A stretch of 64,000 bases of DNA. Source: Eublepharis macularius (lineage: Eukaryota > Chordata > Lepidosauria > Squamata > Eublepharidae). A program made the translations under genes and the position numbers. Positions 25,205 through 35,700 of the stretch are shown piece after piece. Each line of letters opens with the position of its first letter. The stretch's first letter is position 1. The stretch spans positions 17,627,868 to 17,691,867 of the forward strand of contig NC_072791.1 of NCBI RefSeq assembly GCF_028583425.1. The letters run 5' to 3'. The notes beneath the pieces were generated by a model. The model made no database searches, was not told the DNA's origin, and was given only the letters and a program-made list of their open reading frames with translations.

Positions 25205-25740
25205 AGTTACAGAATCATAGAGTTGGAAGAGGCCATACAGACCTTCTACTAGTCCAACCCCCTGCCAAATGCAGGATGAGCCTAAAGCATCTCTGACAAA
25301 TATTCATCCAGCCTGTTCTTGAAAACTGCCAGTGAAGGGGCGCTCACCACCTCCCTAGGCAGCTGATTCCACCTTTGAAGTCTGAACTATTCTGACCATG
25401 AAAAAGTTTTTCCTAATATCCAGCTGGTACCTTTCTGCATGTAATTTAAGCCCGTTGCTTCGAGTCCTATCCTTTGCTGCCAACTGGAACAGCTCCTTAC
25501 CCTCCTCCAAATGACAGCCTTTCAAATATTTAAAGAGAGCAGTCATGTCCCCCCTCCTTTTCTACAAACTAAACATTCCCAAGGCCCTCAGCCTTTCCTC
25601 GTAGGGCTCAGTCTCCAGACCTCTGATCATTCTTGTCCTCTCTTCTGCATCCTCTCAATTTTCTCCGCATCCTTTTTGAAGTGGGGCCTCCTGCACACAG
25701 TACTCCAGGTACAGCCTGACCTGACCAAGGCAGTATAGAG
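25205..25740 (-). mobile_element. CR1 non-LTR retrotransposon 3' end, second copy
   Basis: Same family as at 9.95 kb: AGAATCATAGAGTTGGAAGA at the 3' end and on the minus strand [19 protein letters not shown]. It carries small deletions and frame breaks against the first copy, so it is older or more decayed. Confidence 0.88.
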
Positions 25741-28335
25741 AAGGACTATGACCTGTGATTTCTATGCAATGGCCCTTTTGATACAACCTCACTACATGGG
25801 CACAGGAATTATGCCTGCTGATTGGCATAGTTAGTTGAATTACTTTTAAGTCGCATCAGTAGAATGGGTTCCCATGTAAAACTTCAAATAGACCTGTAAA
25901 TCTCCAAGTCTGATAAAGATCACAGTTCCCTGCAACTTTCAAAGATGCTGTGTTGTCATGATCTGATCCATTTTGGTATATCAAATCTACAAAGGCAGAA
26001 CTTCCTTCAGAATCTGCTGAGAACTACATATCAAACACTGTTTTAGCAGAACCTTGTTACTGGCCATCAAATGTTTAAATTAAAGGAGTCTGCCAACAAT
26101 AACCCTTCTGTCTCCTTTCAACGCCCATATTCATCTATCTCTCACCCCTTGTTTTCCCATTGTGTACTCAAGTACCCCAACTTCCAACCCTAGCCTGAAT
26201 TAATTCACCTTGCTCAACTGGAACTGAGACGTGTACCAAGTGTCCATATTACTTCATTTACATCTGGAATAGGTGACCCAGAGAATAAAGATAGCATCCT
26301 TTTCCCAAGTATCTCAGTCAATGATTTTCAGCTACTTACTTACTTTCTGCTTTGCCTCATTTTTGTGCCTTTAGAACCTTTTGTGCACAATTTCACATCG
26401 TTTTAATACAAAATATCCTGTGCACCTTATGTGCCTGTATATCAGGCACCTCTTTAAGATTATGAGCACAGCTAGACACAATCTATTGTATTTACTATTT
26501 TGAAGTTATGTTTCGGAACCTTCCAACATGGATCCATCAATCTTCAGAACAGGTCATATGTTTTATTCCTGTCCTCACATACACATACAGTAGCATATTT
26601 AAGAACATCTAAAACATTGCTAAAACTAGGAAATCTGTCTTATTAGGTTGGTTATGGCTGTGTATGATTTATAACTGCTAATGATATGGAGTGTGTACAA
26701 GTGAATATCCGTTTGCTTTGCCACGTGTTTTTGTTTTATTTTTTCTAGTTTGTGCCTTTATGGATATTCTGTTTGTTTATTTAGTAGCAGTAAAACCCTG
26801 CTACTGAATGTGAGTGTTGAGCCTTTAATTCCTCATAATTGTGTTAGAGGGAGACAGCCTATTGCTCACCCTGCCCCTGCTTTGAGCTCTCCTTGCTACT
26901 GGGTTGCAGTGAGGGTTAGCGCCACACATGGAACCTAGGTATATATATATATGAATGGTCCCTGCTTTATACATTAACCTTTTGGGTGTTGGTCTGGACT
27001 CTGGACATGCTTAGAGAGATGTCTCCTAGGGATAGAGGATAGATATGGATGCCCATTCCGGTAACATCACTTCCAGGGAAATCCCAGAAGTGACATCAGT
27101 CCTCTAAAGGAAACACTAAAAACTCGATGGTTTTACTACAGAGTTGCTGACAATTCCTAGAGAGGCATGACACCACTTCCGGGTTTTCCCCAAAAGTGAC
27201 ATCATACCATAGACCCAATACCCGTTTTTAATTTTATTTTTCCTCACTACTACTCAGAACGGGAAGGGAATCCCCCATCCCCACTGGAAGACTGGCAACT
27301 CTACTCTCTACAGAGATGTTCCGCCAGGCATATGGTGGAGGCTAGGTTGGGCCCCCACTGGCCACACTAAAGATCTGCCCACCACCCTACATATGAGCCA
27401 GGGCTTGAAAAGCAGTATTTTATCATCGCCATCTGAAGAGAAGCTGTATTGTATAAAGTTGTTTTAATGTTTTTGTATTTAATGTTATTTGTATACTGTT
27501 TTATCTGTTTTTAACTGTATTTATGTAAATTGAAATGTACTCCGCTCTGAGCCCGCCTGGCGGGGAGGGCAGACGAAAAAATCTAATCTAATAAATAAAT
27601 AAATAATGTTCCTGAGCCACACTGGGCCCCATGGACCTTTAAAATGCCATTCCCCACAGCTGCTGCGTGGCTCTGGAAATATGAATTGGTTCCAGATTCC
27701 CCAGTCTCATCACAAAACATAACATAGAATCACCTCAGACTTGTACAATGCTCCTTAACTGACCCTGTTACCTGTCCCACACTGAGTTTCTCTCTCTCCA
27801 GTAAAATCCTGTTTACCCAGTTCTGCATGGTGAACCACCTTGGAAGGAGGGGCCAAGGGAGTGTGTGTTGTCTCACCTGAGGCGGCTCCAGTTGTTAGCT
27901 ACTTGGCACACCCAATTTGGAAGGAATGAGGAGAACTTGGGTCTTGGTTTTATATAAACAGGAGCGAGGAATTCCGTCCAAGATACTTCACTGAACCTCA
28001 GTGGCAACAGCAATACCTTATCAATTCTTTAACAAGGAGGAGGTCAGTGTACCAGGCTCTTCTCCAAAGAGGTGGTGCCAGCACCAAGTTGCACTCTGAA
28101 GAAGTGAGCTGTGACTCCTGAAAGCTCATACCCTACTATAAATTTTGTTATTTTTTAAGGTGCTACTGGACTCTTGCTCTTTTCATTGGTGGGGAGTTGT
28201 CACAGGGTGTGAGACTCTTCATTCGTCTTCCTTAACGTAATGGGAGGTAGGGAAAGCAACAGAAAACCTAGGGAAGCGGACTGTGCTAGAGTCACCCTCT
28301 GTTTAATCAGCCCTGTTTCTGTGCCTTTTACCATT
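25741..28335. other. Intergenic, mostly unassigned
   Basis: No exon recognised. 27.43-27.60 kb ends in a CCCGCCTGGCGGGGAGGGC word and an (AAAT)n tail, a reverse relative of the CCGCCCTCCCCGCGAGCAG repeat at 44.3 kb. 28.08-28.19 kb is a fragment of the CTCATACCCTACTAYAAATT family (see 39.96 kb). Confidence 0.5.
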
Positions 28336-28611
28336 CTAATATGCAGGGCTTTTTTTCAGGGGGAACGCGGGGGAAAGGAGTTCCGGAACCTCTTGAAAAC
28401 AGTCACGTGGCTGGTGGCCCTGCCCCCTGATCTCCAGACAGAGGGGAGTTTAGATTGCCCTCCGTGCTGCTGAGTGGCACGGAGGGCAATCTAAGCTCCC
28501 CTCTGTCTGGAAATCAGGGGGCGGGGCCACCAGCCATGTGACCATTTTCTCCTAGGGCAAACCACTGAGTTCCACCACCTCTTTTCCCAGAAAAAAAGCC
28601 CTGCTGATATG
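28336..28611. mobile_element. hAT-type palindromic element with 8-bp target duplication
   Basis: Element 28344-28603 begins CAGGGCTTTTTTTC and ends GAAAAAAAGCCCTG. The two arms (about 120 bp each) mirror one another through AGACAGAGGGGAGTTTAGAT and the GCACGGAGGGCAATCTAAGC side. Flanks ctaatatg (28336-28343) and ctgatatg (28604-28611) form an 8-bp duplication with one mismatch, the hAT signature. Non-autonomous: no transposase. Confidence 0.85.
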
Positions 28612-29854
28612 TGAAACTCTGCTTGGCTTGCATATCAGCAGTGGGGAAATCTTCCTCGGTTCACTTACCGCTTTCTAAATGTATTGCCTCTTTGCCAAAG
28701 GCACCCAAGGAAACATGAAATGTTAATTTCTACGTGTCAGGTTGCCATTGAAAGCATAGGAGCAGGGACTTAGTGGGGGCGAGGAGGAAACGGGACCTTA
28801 CTTGTGCCAGAAAAATAGAGGGAGTAAACTGGCGTAGTATGGCTTGCTATGAGCTGATGAAACCAAGACAACCTGCTAGGAGGGTGTCAAAATGGTCCTG
28901 CTTGTTCAGAGTTCTTTCTTTCCCTCTGCCCACTGGCTCAGAGTGGATCCAGCCCAGCCTGCCTCTCTAGAGAGGCTCCAACCTTTCTGCTTTATAATGT
29001 TCACATGACAACGGCCTTTATGTATCGCTGCAGTGTGCAATTACTCACAATGTGCAAAGCAGCCTTGCTTGTTCTTGGGTTCTGTAGGTTATAACACAGG
29101 GAGGAATTGTCATGCAATGAGAAGGTGGGTTGTCAAGATTTTGAAGCAACTAGTATGATGGAAGTACACCATCTTGTGGTTGTAAACTATAAAACTTTTC
29201 ACAGATGACTGGGGGCAGGGGGTGCCTCTTTCTCCTCAATTTTGTGTGTCCTATTGGATCACACCTTGTGATTATTGTTAAGACAGTGGTAACATTATAG
29301 GCATGCATCCTGCAATGTCCCTGATGTTGGCTACTGATTGTTGCTCTCTTATTGAATCGGTGTGGTTGCGTGATTAGAGGCCTTGGCTTAGGACCTGGGT
29401 GATTCGGGTTCAAACACTGCCTTCTTAAATTTCTGTGTTCATCTTTGAAAAAACAAACATCAAGACTTTTTGGAAGTTCAAATTAGATTCACGTGCTCAG
29501 TCAACATTATGGGCCAATCCAGATCTAAAAATTGGGATGAAATCTTTTTTTATGGAAAGTCTGGACAGAGAGGAGGATTTTCACTCTGGATCAATTGCTG
29601 GGCTGTCTCATCAAGTTTTTGTCATCGTCTCCGCAGAGATCTAAATATGAACGGTAATATACACAAATGCAATATCTGTTGGTATCTACATATGGTCCTG
29701 AGTATTAAGAGTCTTCCTTCCTTCTGGAAATTCTCAACGAATCAGTGATGAAAATGAAATCCACAATATTTATTTATAAATATATAATTTATATATATAT
29801 ATTTATTAATAAATATTGTTGATTAATAAATATGATATGCAGAGTCTGAGAGCA

Positions 29855-30081
29855 GAACCACAAGTGACGCCTGACACAGGTTGGACACTTGTCAGCTTCC
29901 CTCAAGTTTTGGCGGGAAATGTAGGCAGCTTGGCGGAATGTTGGACAAGTGACAGTTGAAAAGTCCATGGGACAGCAGTCAGAGAGCCAAGCTGCGAGAC
30001 CAGGATGCCTACATTTCCCATCAAAACTTGAGGGAAGCAGACAAGTGTCCAATCTGTGCCTTTTGTCACTTGTGGTTCTGT
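29855..30081. mobile_element. PIF/Harbinger-type MITE (copy 2)
   Basis: AGAACCACAAGTGACGCCTG at the left and its inverted copy CACTTGTGGTTCT at the right, with the shared core ACACAGGTTGGACACTTGTC. Internally 29.94-29.99 kb differs from the 14.95-kb copy. Flanking TGA/TTA triplets fit a diverged 3-bp duplication. Confidence 0.65.
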
Positions 30082-30334
30082 TCTTAGGAATGAATGGAAT
30101 AAGGAGTTAAGATGGCCTTATTTTGCCAAAGCAGTGCTATATAGCCTTAAACGTTATACTTTTTTTCCCTATGGGTCTTAAGCTGTAATTTAAGCTGCTA
30201 TTTATTCAGCAAAAATTGTGTTTAGGATATATGGGACACCACAGAAAGGAGGACTATAAATAATGTACTTTAAAAAAAAAAGAGTGACTTGCTGGACTTC
30301 GAGAATCTCTTTCCAATACATTTTCATCCCGCAC

Positions 30335-30765
30335 TTCCTGTGTGAAGCTCAGAGCAGCATAAATAGTTTTCCCTTCCTCATTTTATCCTCACAACATCCT
30401 TACGAGGTGGGTTGGGCTGAAAGTGTGTGACTAGTGAGGTTGCCAAGTTGAGAAATTCCTGGAGATTTGGTGGTAGAGGCTAGGGAGGGCAGTGTTTGGG
30501 CAGAGAGCTCAGCAGGAATGTCGTGTCATGGAGTCCCCCTTCCAAAGCTGCCATTTTCTCCAAGGAAAACTGGTACCCGTCGTCTGGAAATCAGCTGAAA
30601 TTCCAGGAGATCTCCAGGCCCCACCTGGAGGCTGGCAACCCTATCGACTGACCCATGGTCACCCAATAAGCTTTGGGGCAGAATGGGGATTTAAACTAAC
30701 GTTTACCCCAATCCTATTCCAGCATCCTAACCACTATACCATATAGGCTTGAGTGTGTACAGTTT
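30335..30765 (+). repeat. SINE interrupted by a reversed GTTGCCAAC element
   Basis: 30.335-30.43 and 30.65-30.765 kb are the two halves of a tRNA-like SINE (CTTACGAGGTGGGTTGGGCT; CATCCTAACCACTATACCAT). Between them a GTTGCCAAC-family copy lies in reverse (AGGTTGCCAAGTTGAGAAAT ... GGAGGCTGGCAACCCTATCG). Confidence 0.65.
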
Positions 30766-30863
30766 GTGTCATTTATACTCTGCCTTTCTCACTGAGAGTC
30801 AAGGCGGAATACGTAGAGTGAGATTAGCACAGTCAATAACAAGGACACTTAAATAAACAATGC

Positions 30864-31367
30864 CATAGGATCAGGGCTCATTTTGAGGGGGAACGCGCAG
30901 GAATGCAGTTCCGGTAGTTCTCCAAAGAGGTCACATCAGGTGGCCCCACCCACCTGATTTTTGGCCATTTTGGGCCCGCTTTGGCCTAGATTGGGCCCAA
31001 AATGGCCAGGATCTGGCCTAAAACAGCCAGGATTGGTCCCAAAACAGCCAGGATTGGGCCTCTTATGGGTAGTGGATCACTCTCCCGCTCAGCAGTGGCC
31101 CAGTTCTGACCATTTTGGGCCCCTTTTCAGCCATTTTCAGCCCCTTTTTGCCATTTTGGTCCCAATTTCGGCCCTGAATGGCTAGAATTGGGTCCAAAAC
31201 AGCCAGGATAGGTGAGGTCAGGGAGTGTGGCATATGCAAATAAGTTATGCTAATGACACACTTCCGGTGATGTCATGGGGTGTTGCATGTGCCAATGAGT
31301 TATTCCAATGAGTTATGCTAATAAGTTCCTGCAGCTCTTTTTCTACAAAATGACCCCTGCATAGGAT
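30864..31367. mobile_element. hAT-type element, 488 bp, perfect 8-bp target duplication
   Basis: Element 30872-31359 has ends CAGGGCTCATTTTG and CAAAATGACCCCTG (inverted, one mismatch). The direct flanks cataggat at 30864-30871 and 31360-31367 are identical. The inside holds a degenerate tandem array of about 21-24-bp units around AAAACAGCCAGGATTGG (30.96-31.2 kb). No transposase frame. Confidence 0.9.
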
Positions 31368-31639
31368 AAATGGAAGTTCACAAAGACGTGGCATGGCAGA
31401 GTTGAAGAAATGCTGAAACAGAGGATAAATAATTCTAGGACTGACATTAGACCACACAGAACTACCCAGTAGGGTCATACTTAAAGCAGCAGATAGGACA
31501 TGGGAGCACATACCTGAAGCAATAGATAGTATGTAAGGCAATATAGTGGTGGTCTGTGATCCCTAACTTATTAGCGAAGCATCTGAGACCCCCTCTCCCA
31601 CTCCCTACAATACAGCCTTCCTATCTGAGTAAAAAGCCT

Positions 31640-31830
31640 TTTTGAATCATTCAGTTTTGCACTGTTTGCGGAAAGCCAGGAGAGTGGGGGCTCTCCTGAC
31701 CTCCTCAGGCAGGCCATTCCACAGGGTAGGGGCCACCGCAGAGAAAGCCTGTGTACGGGCTGCTGTTGATTTCGCCCATGTGCAGGCTGGCACCTGCAGG
31801 AGACCCTGTTCAGATGAGCGAAGCTATAAA
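31640..31830. repeat. Interspersed repeat (GCGGAAAGCCAGGAG family)
   Basis: TTTGCGGAAAGCCAGGAGAG to CCTGTTCAGATGAGCGAAGC, nearly repeated at 39.61-39.78 kb. A related longer piece, 44.58-44.90 kb, has TTACAGGCCCGGCGGAAAGA and TCGGTAGACAGAGCGTTCCA. Probably a retroelement 3' region; the open frames in it are not a gene. Confidence 0.55.
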
Positions 31831-32283
31831 ATGTGTGTAAAATTTCATCAGGCATTACCAGCACACTTTTCATTGTCATAAGGAAGACCTAGCATTTTTT
31901 TAAAAATGCAGATAGAGATTTTCAAAATTATGTGTTCTTCACTCCACAGCCTCTTGAGCGGTATGATTTTGGTCACACGTGGGCCATAATTTGTGCCGCT
32001 CACATGCACAGATCCTTTTTGTGAGCTGTAAACTCACGATGAACAGAAATGAGTGATGCTTTATTGTACTGGTAGAAATGTCTGTGATTGCAATGGATAT
32101 TATAAAACCTCTTATCGTCGTAAGTAGTATTTTCAGAAGCAATGTCAGTAATTTCTGTGGATGTCTAGAAAGTACTCTGTTGGAAATAAACACTGGATAC
32201 TTTGTTTTAAGTGTTCCTCTTGATCCTAATGTTTTAAAAATAAAATTCCTGTAGAAAGAACGGAGAGGAATAGAGGAGGAGCC

Positions 32284-32776
32284 ATGAAACCATCTTCTTC
32301 CAGGAAAAAACAATTTGCTAATTGTCACATGGGAAAAAAGCATCTTATTATGAAGGTTAATAAATGCATTCAAGTTGATATGGACTTGGAAGAAGAATCC
32401 CTACGTGAAATTAAAAGTTGTCCTGATGCAATCTGTTTATCAGAGATACGGACAGAGTCTTTCCCTGGCGCTCCTAGAACATCGGAGAACTTGCGTTCTT
32501 TCCAGCTTGGAACCACACCTCTCACACCAAGGAAGTGCCCTCCTCCACCACTGCTTCCGCTTCCTCCGTTGCCTAATTCTGAGAAAATTACACCTTCTCC
32601 TCCCCTTCTAGTACCTGGGGAGAGGGTCTCACCTCCACGTTCTCAGTTACTGTGCAAAAATGGTGCATATCCAGTTTATGGACCTGCAGGGATACCTTGC
32701 CCCCAAAAGGGTATGCGTCCAACACTGAGAATGAAGCCGTTCAACTGGCAAACACTCCCCTTGGATGTTGTGACAG
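32284..32776 (+). CDS. INF2-like exon: linker, short FH1, start of FH2
   Basis: 164 codons from the first ATG, donor ACAG|gtgagt. Residues 1-80 are a polar linker ([16 protein letters not shown] recalls the INF2 segment before FH1). The FH1 is a poor one, with only short runs such as [13 protein letters not shown], so profilin-actin delivery is probably weak. The last 20 residues, [20 protein letters not shown], open the FH2 lasso. The frame is open back to about 32230 with a possible acceptor (cctgtag) at 32255, so this ATG may not be the true start and an upstream exon is possible. Confidence 0.75.
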
Positions 32777-35700
32777 GTGAGTGTGTCCATAAATAGTCGC
32801 TCGTGCAACTTATCCACTAGGGGTGGACCAGCCATGTCACTCCTTTAATAGACCATTTAAAATGATCTGTAAAGAATCCAGCCGTTTCACTTAATTAGAT
32901 CTAATGCCCTTGTATATTTCAGGTGGCCATTCTCTCTGGGCTTCGGTGGCAGCTGGCGGCGACCAAACCATAGAGCCCGACTATGCCAGCCTAGAACAAC
33001 AATTTTGCATCCCACAAACAAGCCACCGGGAAAGAACAAAACCCACAGGGGAGAAGCTGAAAGAGGTATAATGCTTCCAACTGCATACAAAGATCACAAA
33101 ATAGTAAAGAGTCCAGTAGCACCTTTAAGACTATCCAACTTTAAGCTTTCGAGAGCCACAGCTCTCTTCGTCAGATGCATTTTCGAGAACGGTGGTTCTC
33201 GAAAGCTTATGCGACAGTAAAGTTGGTTAGTCTTCAAGGTGCTACTGGACTCTTTACTATTTTGCTGCTACAGACTAACATGGCTAACTCCTCTGGATCT
33301 GTTTGCTGAAGCTGTTCTGAAGGGTTGCCAACTCCACCCTGGAAAATTCCTGGAGATTTGGGGGCAGTGCTTGCAGAGAGTGGAGTTTGGGAGGGAGGCC
33401 AGCAGGGATGTGATGCTGTAGCATTCCTCCTCCAAAGCTGTCATTTCCTGAAGGAGAACTGGTTATCATAGTCTACAGCTCAGCTGTAATAATGGGAGAA
33501 CACCAGGCCTCACGTGGAGGTTGCTGGTGTTACAGAAGGTTGTGCGTTTCCAGGCCATGCAGGTCAACAGTGATGCTTAAGATATCCAGCCAGCCCCCTC
33601 AATAAACAGCGTGCGTTGTAGGATATTCCAGCAGAGACACATGAGGAATTCATGGGGGAGGAGAAATCGCCCCAATCCATCCCTACTGCCTGCTCCTCTC
33701 CTGCTGACTTTCTCCCCCTTGCCCTCAGGCCTCTTTCTTCTCCTTCCTTCTCTTTTGCCACTATTATTGTTGTTGTACTTGTGGCAGTGAAAACACCTTC
33801 TTCTGCGTAGCCCATCTAGCAGGAGTGGTGCCTGTTTGAATAGAGGAAATTCAGCATGCCTGGATCCTGGGCGGGGAGGCACTATTTTCCCCTTTACATT
33901 AGAAGCAGACTGTTGTGTGTGATACCTCTCTTTGTCTGATCTGGAAGCTTCTGACTCCTCCTCCTCGTTCTGTGCCTTTGTTCTCTCTCTCTTGGGGGTC
34001 TTGCAAGAAGCTGGACCGTTCTATAAAGCTCTCCTGTGCAAGCTTACATGAGGCACACCCATGCTCTCATACTCCCACGCACATGCAGCTGGATTAGCTG
34101 GCCATTTGAAATAGGGAATAGTGTTATTTAGATTAGGTTTCTTGTTTTGTTCTGCTGCTACAAGAATGCAAAGGAATGTGAATCAACTTAAATACAAAGT
34201 CAGTTGAAATATACTAGTTTGGAAAGTGTTTTCACTACACATGAATCTACACTTTCCTGGCTGTGCAACTTTGCTGTAACAAATATCCCCAGTAGTGCCT
34301 ATGTCATCCTTCCTGCCACCTTCTCCCTTCCTCTGCCACCTCTACTGTTGTTGCCTGGTCAGCAGTGGCAACAGCAGTGGCTTTTTCTCCTGGCACGCCA
34401 AGCAGCTGCGCTTTTGGGGCGCTCTTGCTGGCTGTGACTATTTATGGGCTTCCTAAGCAACAAAAGCATCAGAAAAAATGTTGTGATGCAGCATTGTGAG
34501 ATCTCATCCCCCTGCCAACAAGCTAAGCTTTTTAAATTTTGAAAAAGCCCCTCTCACCTTCCTTGTTTCAATTTTTGTCCAAATCTGGGCGCTCTCTCAG
34601 GTTTGGACATACATCTCCCTCCAGATGCCCCCAGCCTGTTCCTGGCTACACGGTGCAGATTTTTTGATCCACACATTGGAGGCCCAGGTTTGGAATTAGC
34701 TAGAACAAGTGGGGACCTGCATCGAAGGGGGTGAGAATTGCTGGGAACCATTCCAGCCCCCCCTTACATTTCTAAGCTGTGGCAATGTTAGGGAGGAGAA
34801 AAATCCCATTCCTCATGGCTTTATTGCTTCTGCCTCCCCCTCGGCTTATCTCTCATTCTTACCCACTTCCCGCTGCCACTCCTTCTTTGTCATTTTTTAC
34901 TCTTCTTCCCCCACCCCTTCCATCACTCTTCTCCTCTTAACCCCCCACTTTTTCTATGTTTCTCTTCTCCCTTCTCCTTGGGTCGTATTATTCATAAGGC
35001 TCACTAGGCCGAAGCCTAGGGGGCCCCACAGGGACTAGAGGCCCATCAATTTTTTTTGCTGAGGCACACCCACACATAAATTAGAATTAATTGATTCTTT
35101 TATATAACCTTTATTAATAAGATAATTAACTGCTTCCTTACTGAAGTGAAACAAACTGTCTCTTATATTAAAACAATTATCCATAAATTATATATTTTTA
35201 ATAAATAATAAAAATGTTATTCACTTCAAAATATTACAGTATTGAACTATTAGGTAAAGGTAACGATCCCCTGTGCAAGCACTGAGTCCTTAATGACCCA
35301 TGGGTAGACGTCACATCACGACGTTTTCTTGGCGGACATTTTTTGTTACGGGGTGGTTTGCCATTGCCTTCCCCAGTTCTCTACACTGACCTTGGAAGGA
35401 TGGAAGGTGGAGTCAACCTTGAGCTGGCTACCTGAACCTGGCTTCTGCTAGGATCAAACTCAGGTTGTGAGCAGAGCTTGGACTATTATACCCCCAAAAT
35501 GTGCTTTCCTGAAGAGTTCTACTCGAGCAATAAAAATATTTTTAAAAATGTGAATAGAATTCTTCAGGAGACTCTCAAAATGGATATAGGGCTATGTACT
35601 GTGTCTAGTACCCATACTAGGGTCAGGCTGTCAGCTGTAGTGGGGTGAAAGATTGAAGTGCCAGAGAGGGCCTGAAACACCTGAAATCTTGGGGGCCCAG

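Noticed and set aside
17460..32283. INF2 DID exons upstream of the formin
   Set aside because: Read for words such as VMVKKQVFELL and for long ATG frames; none found. Short exons without an ATG could be missed, so absence is not proven.
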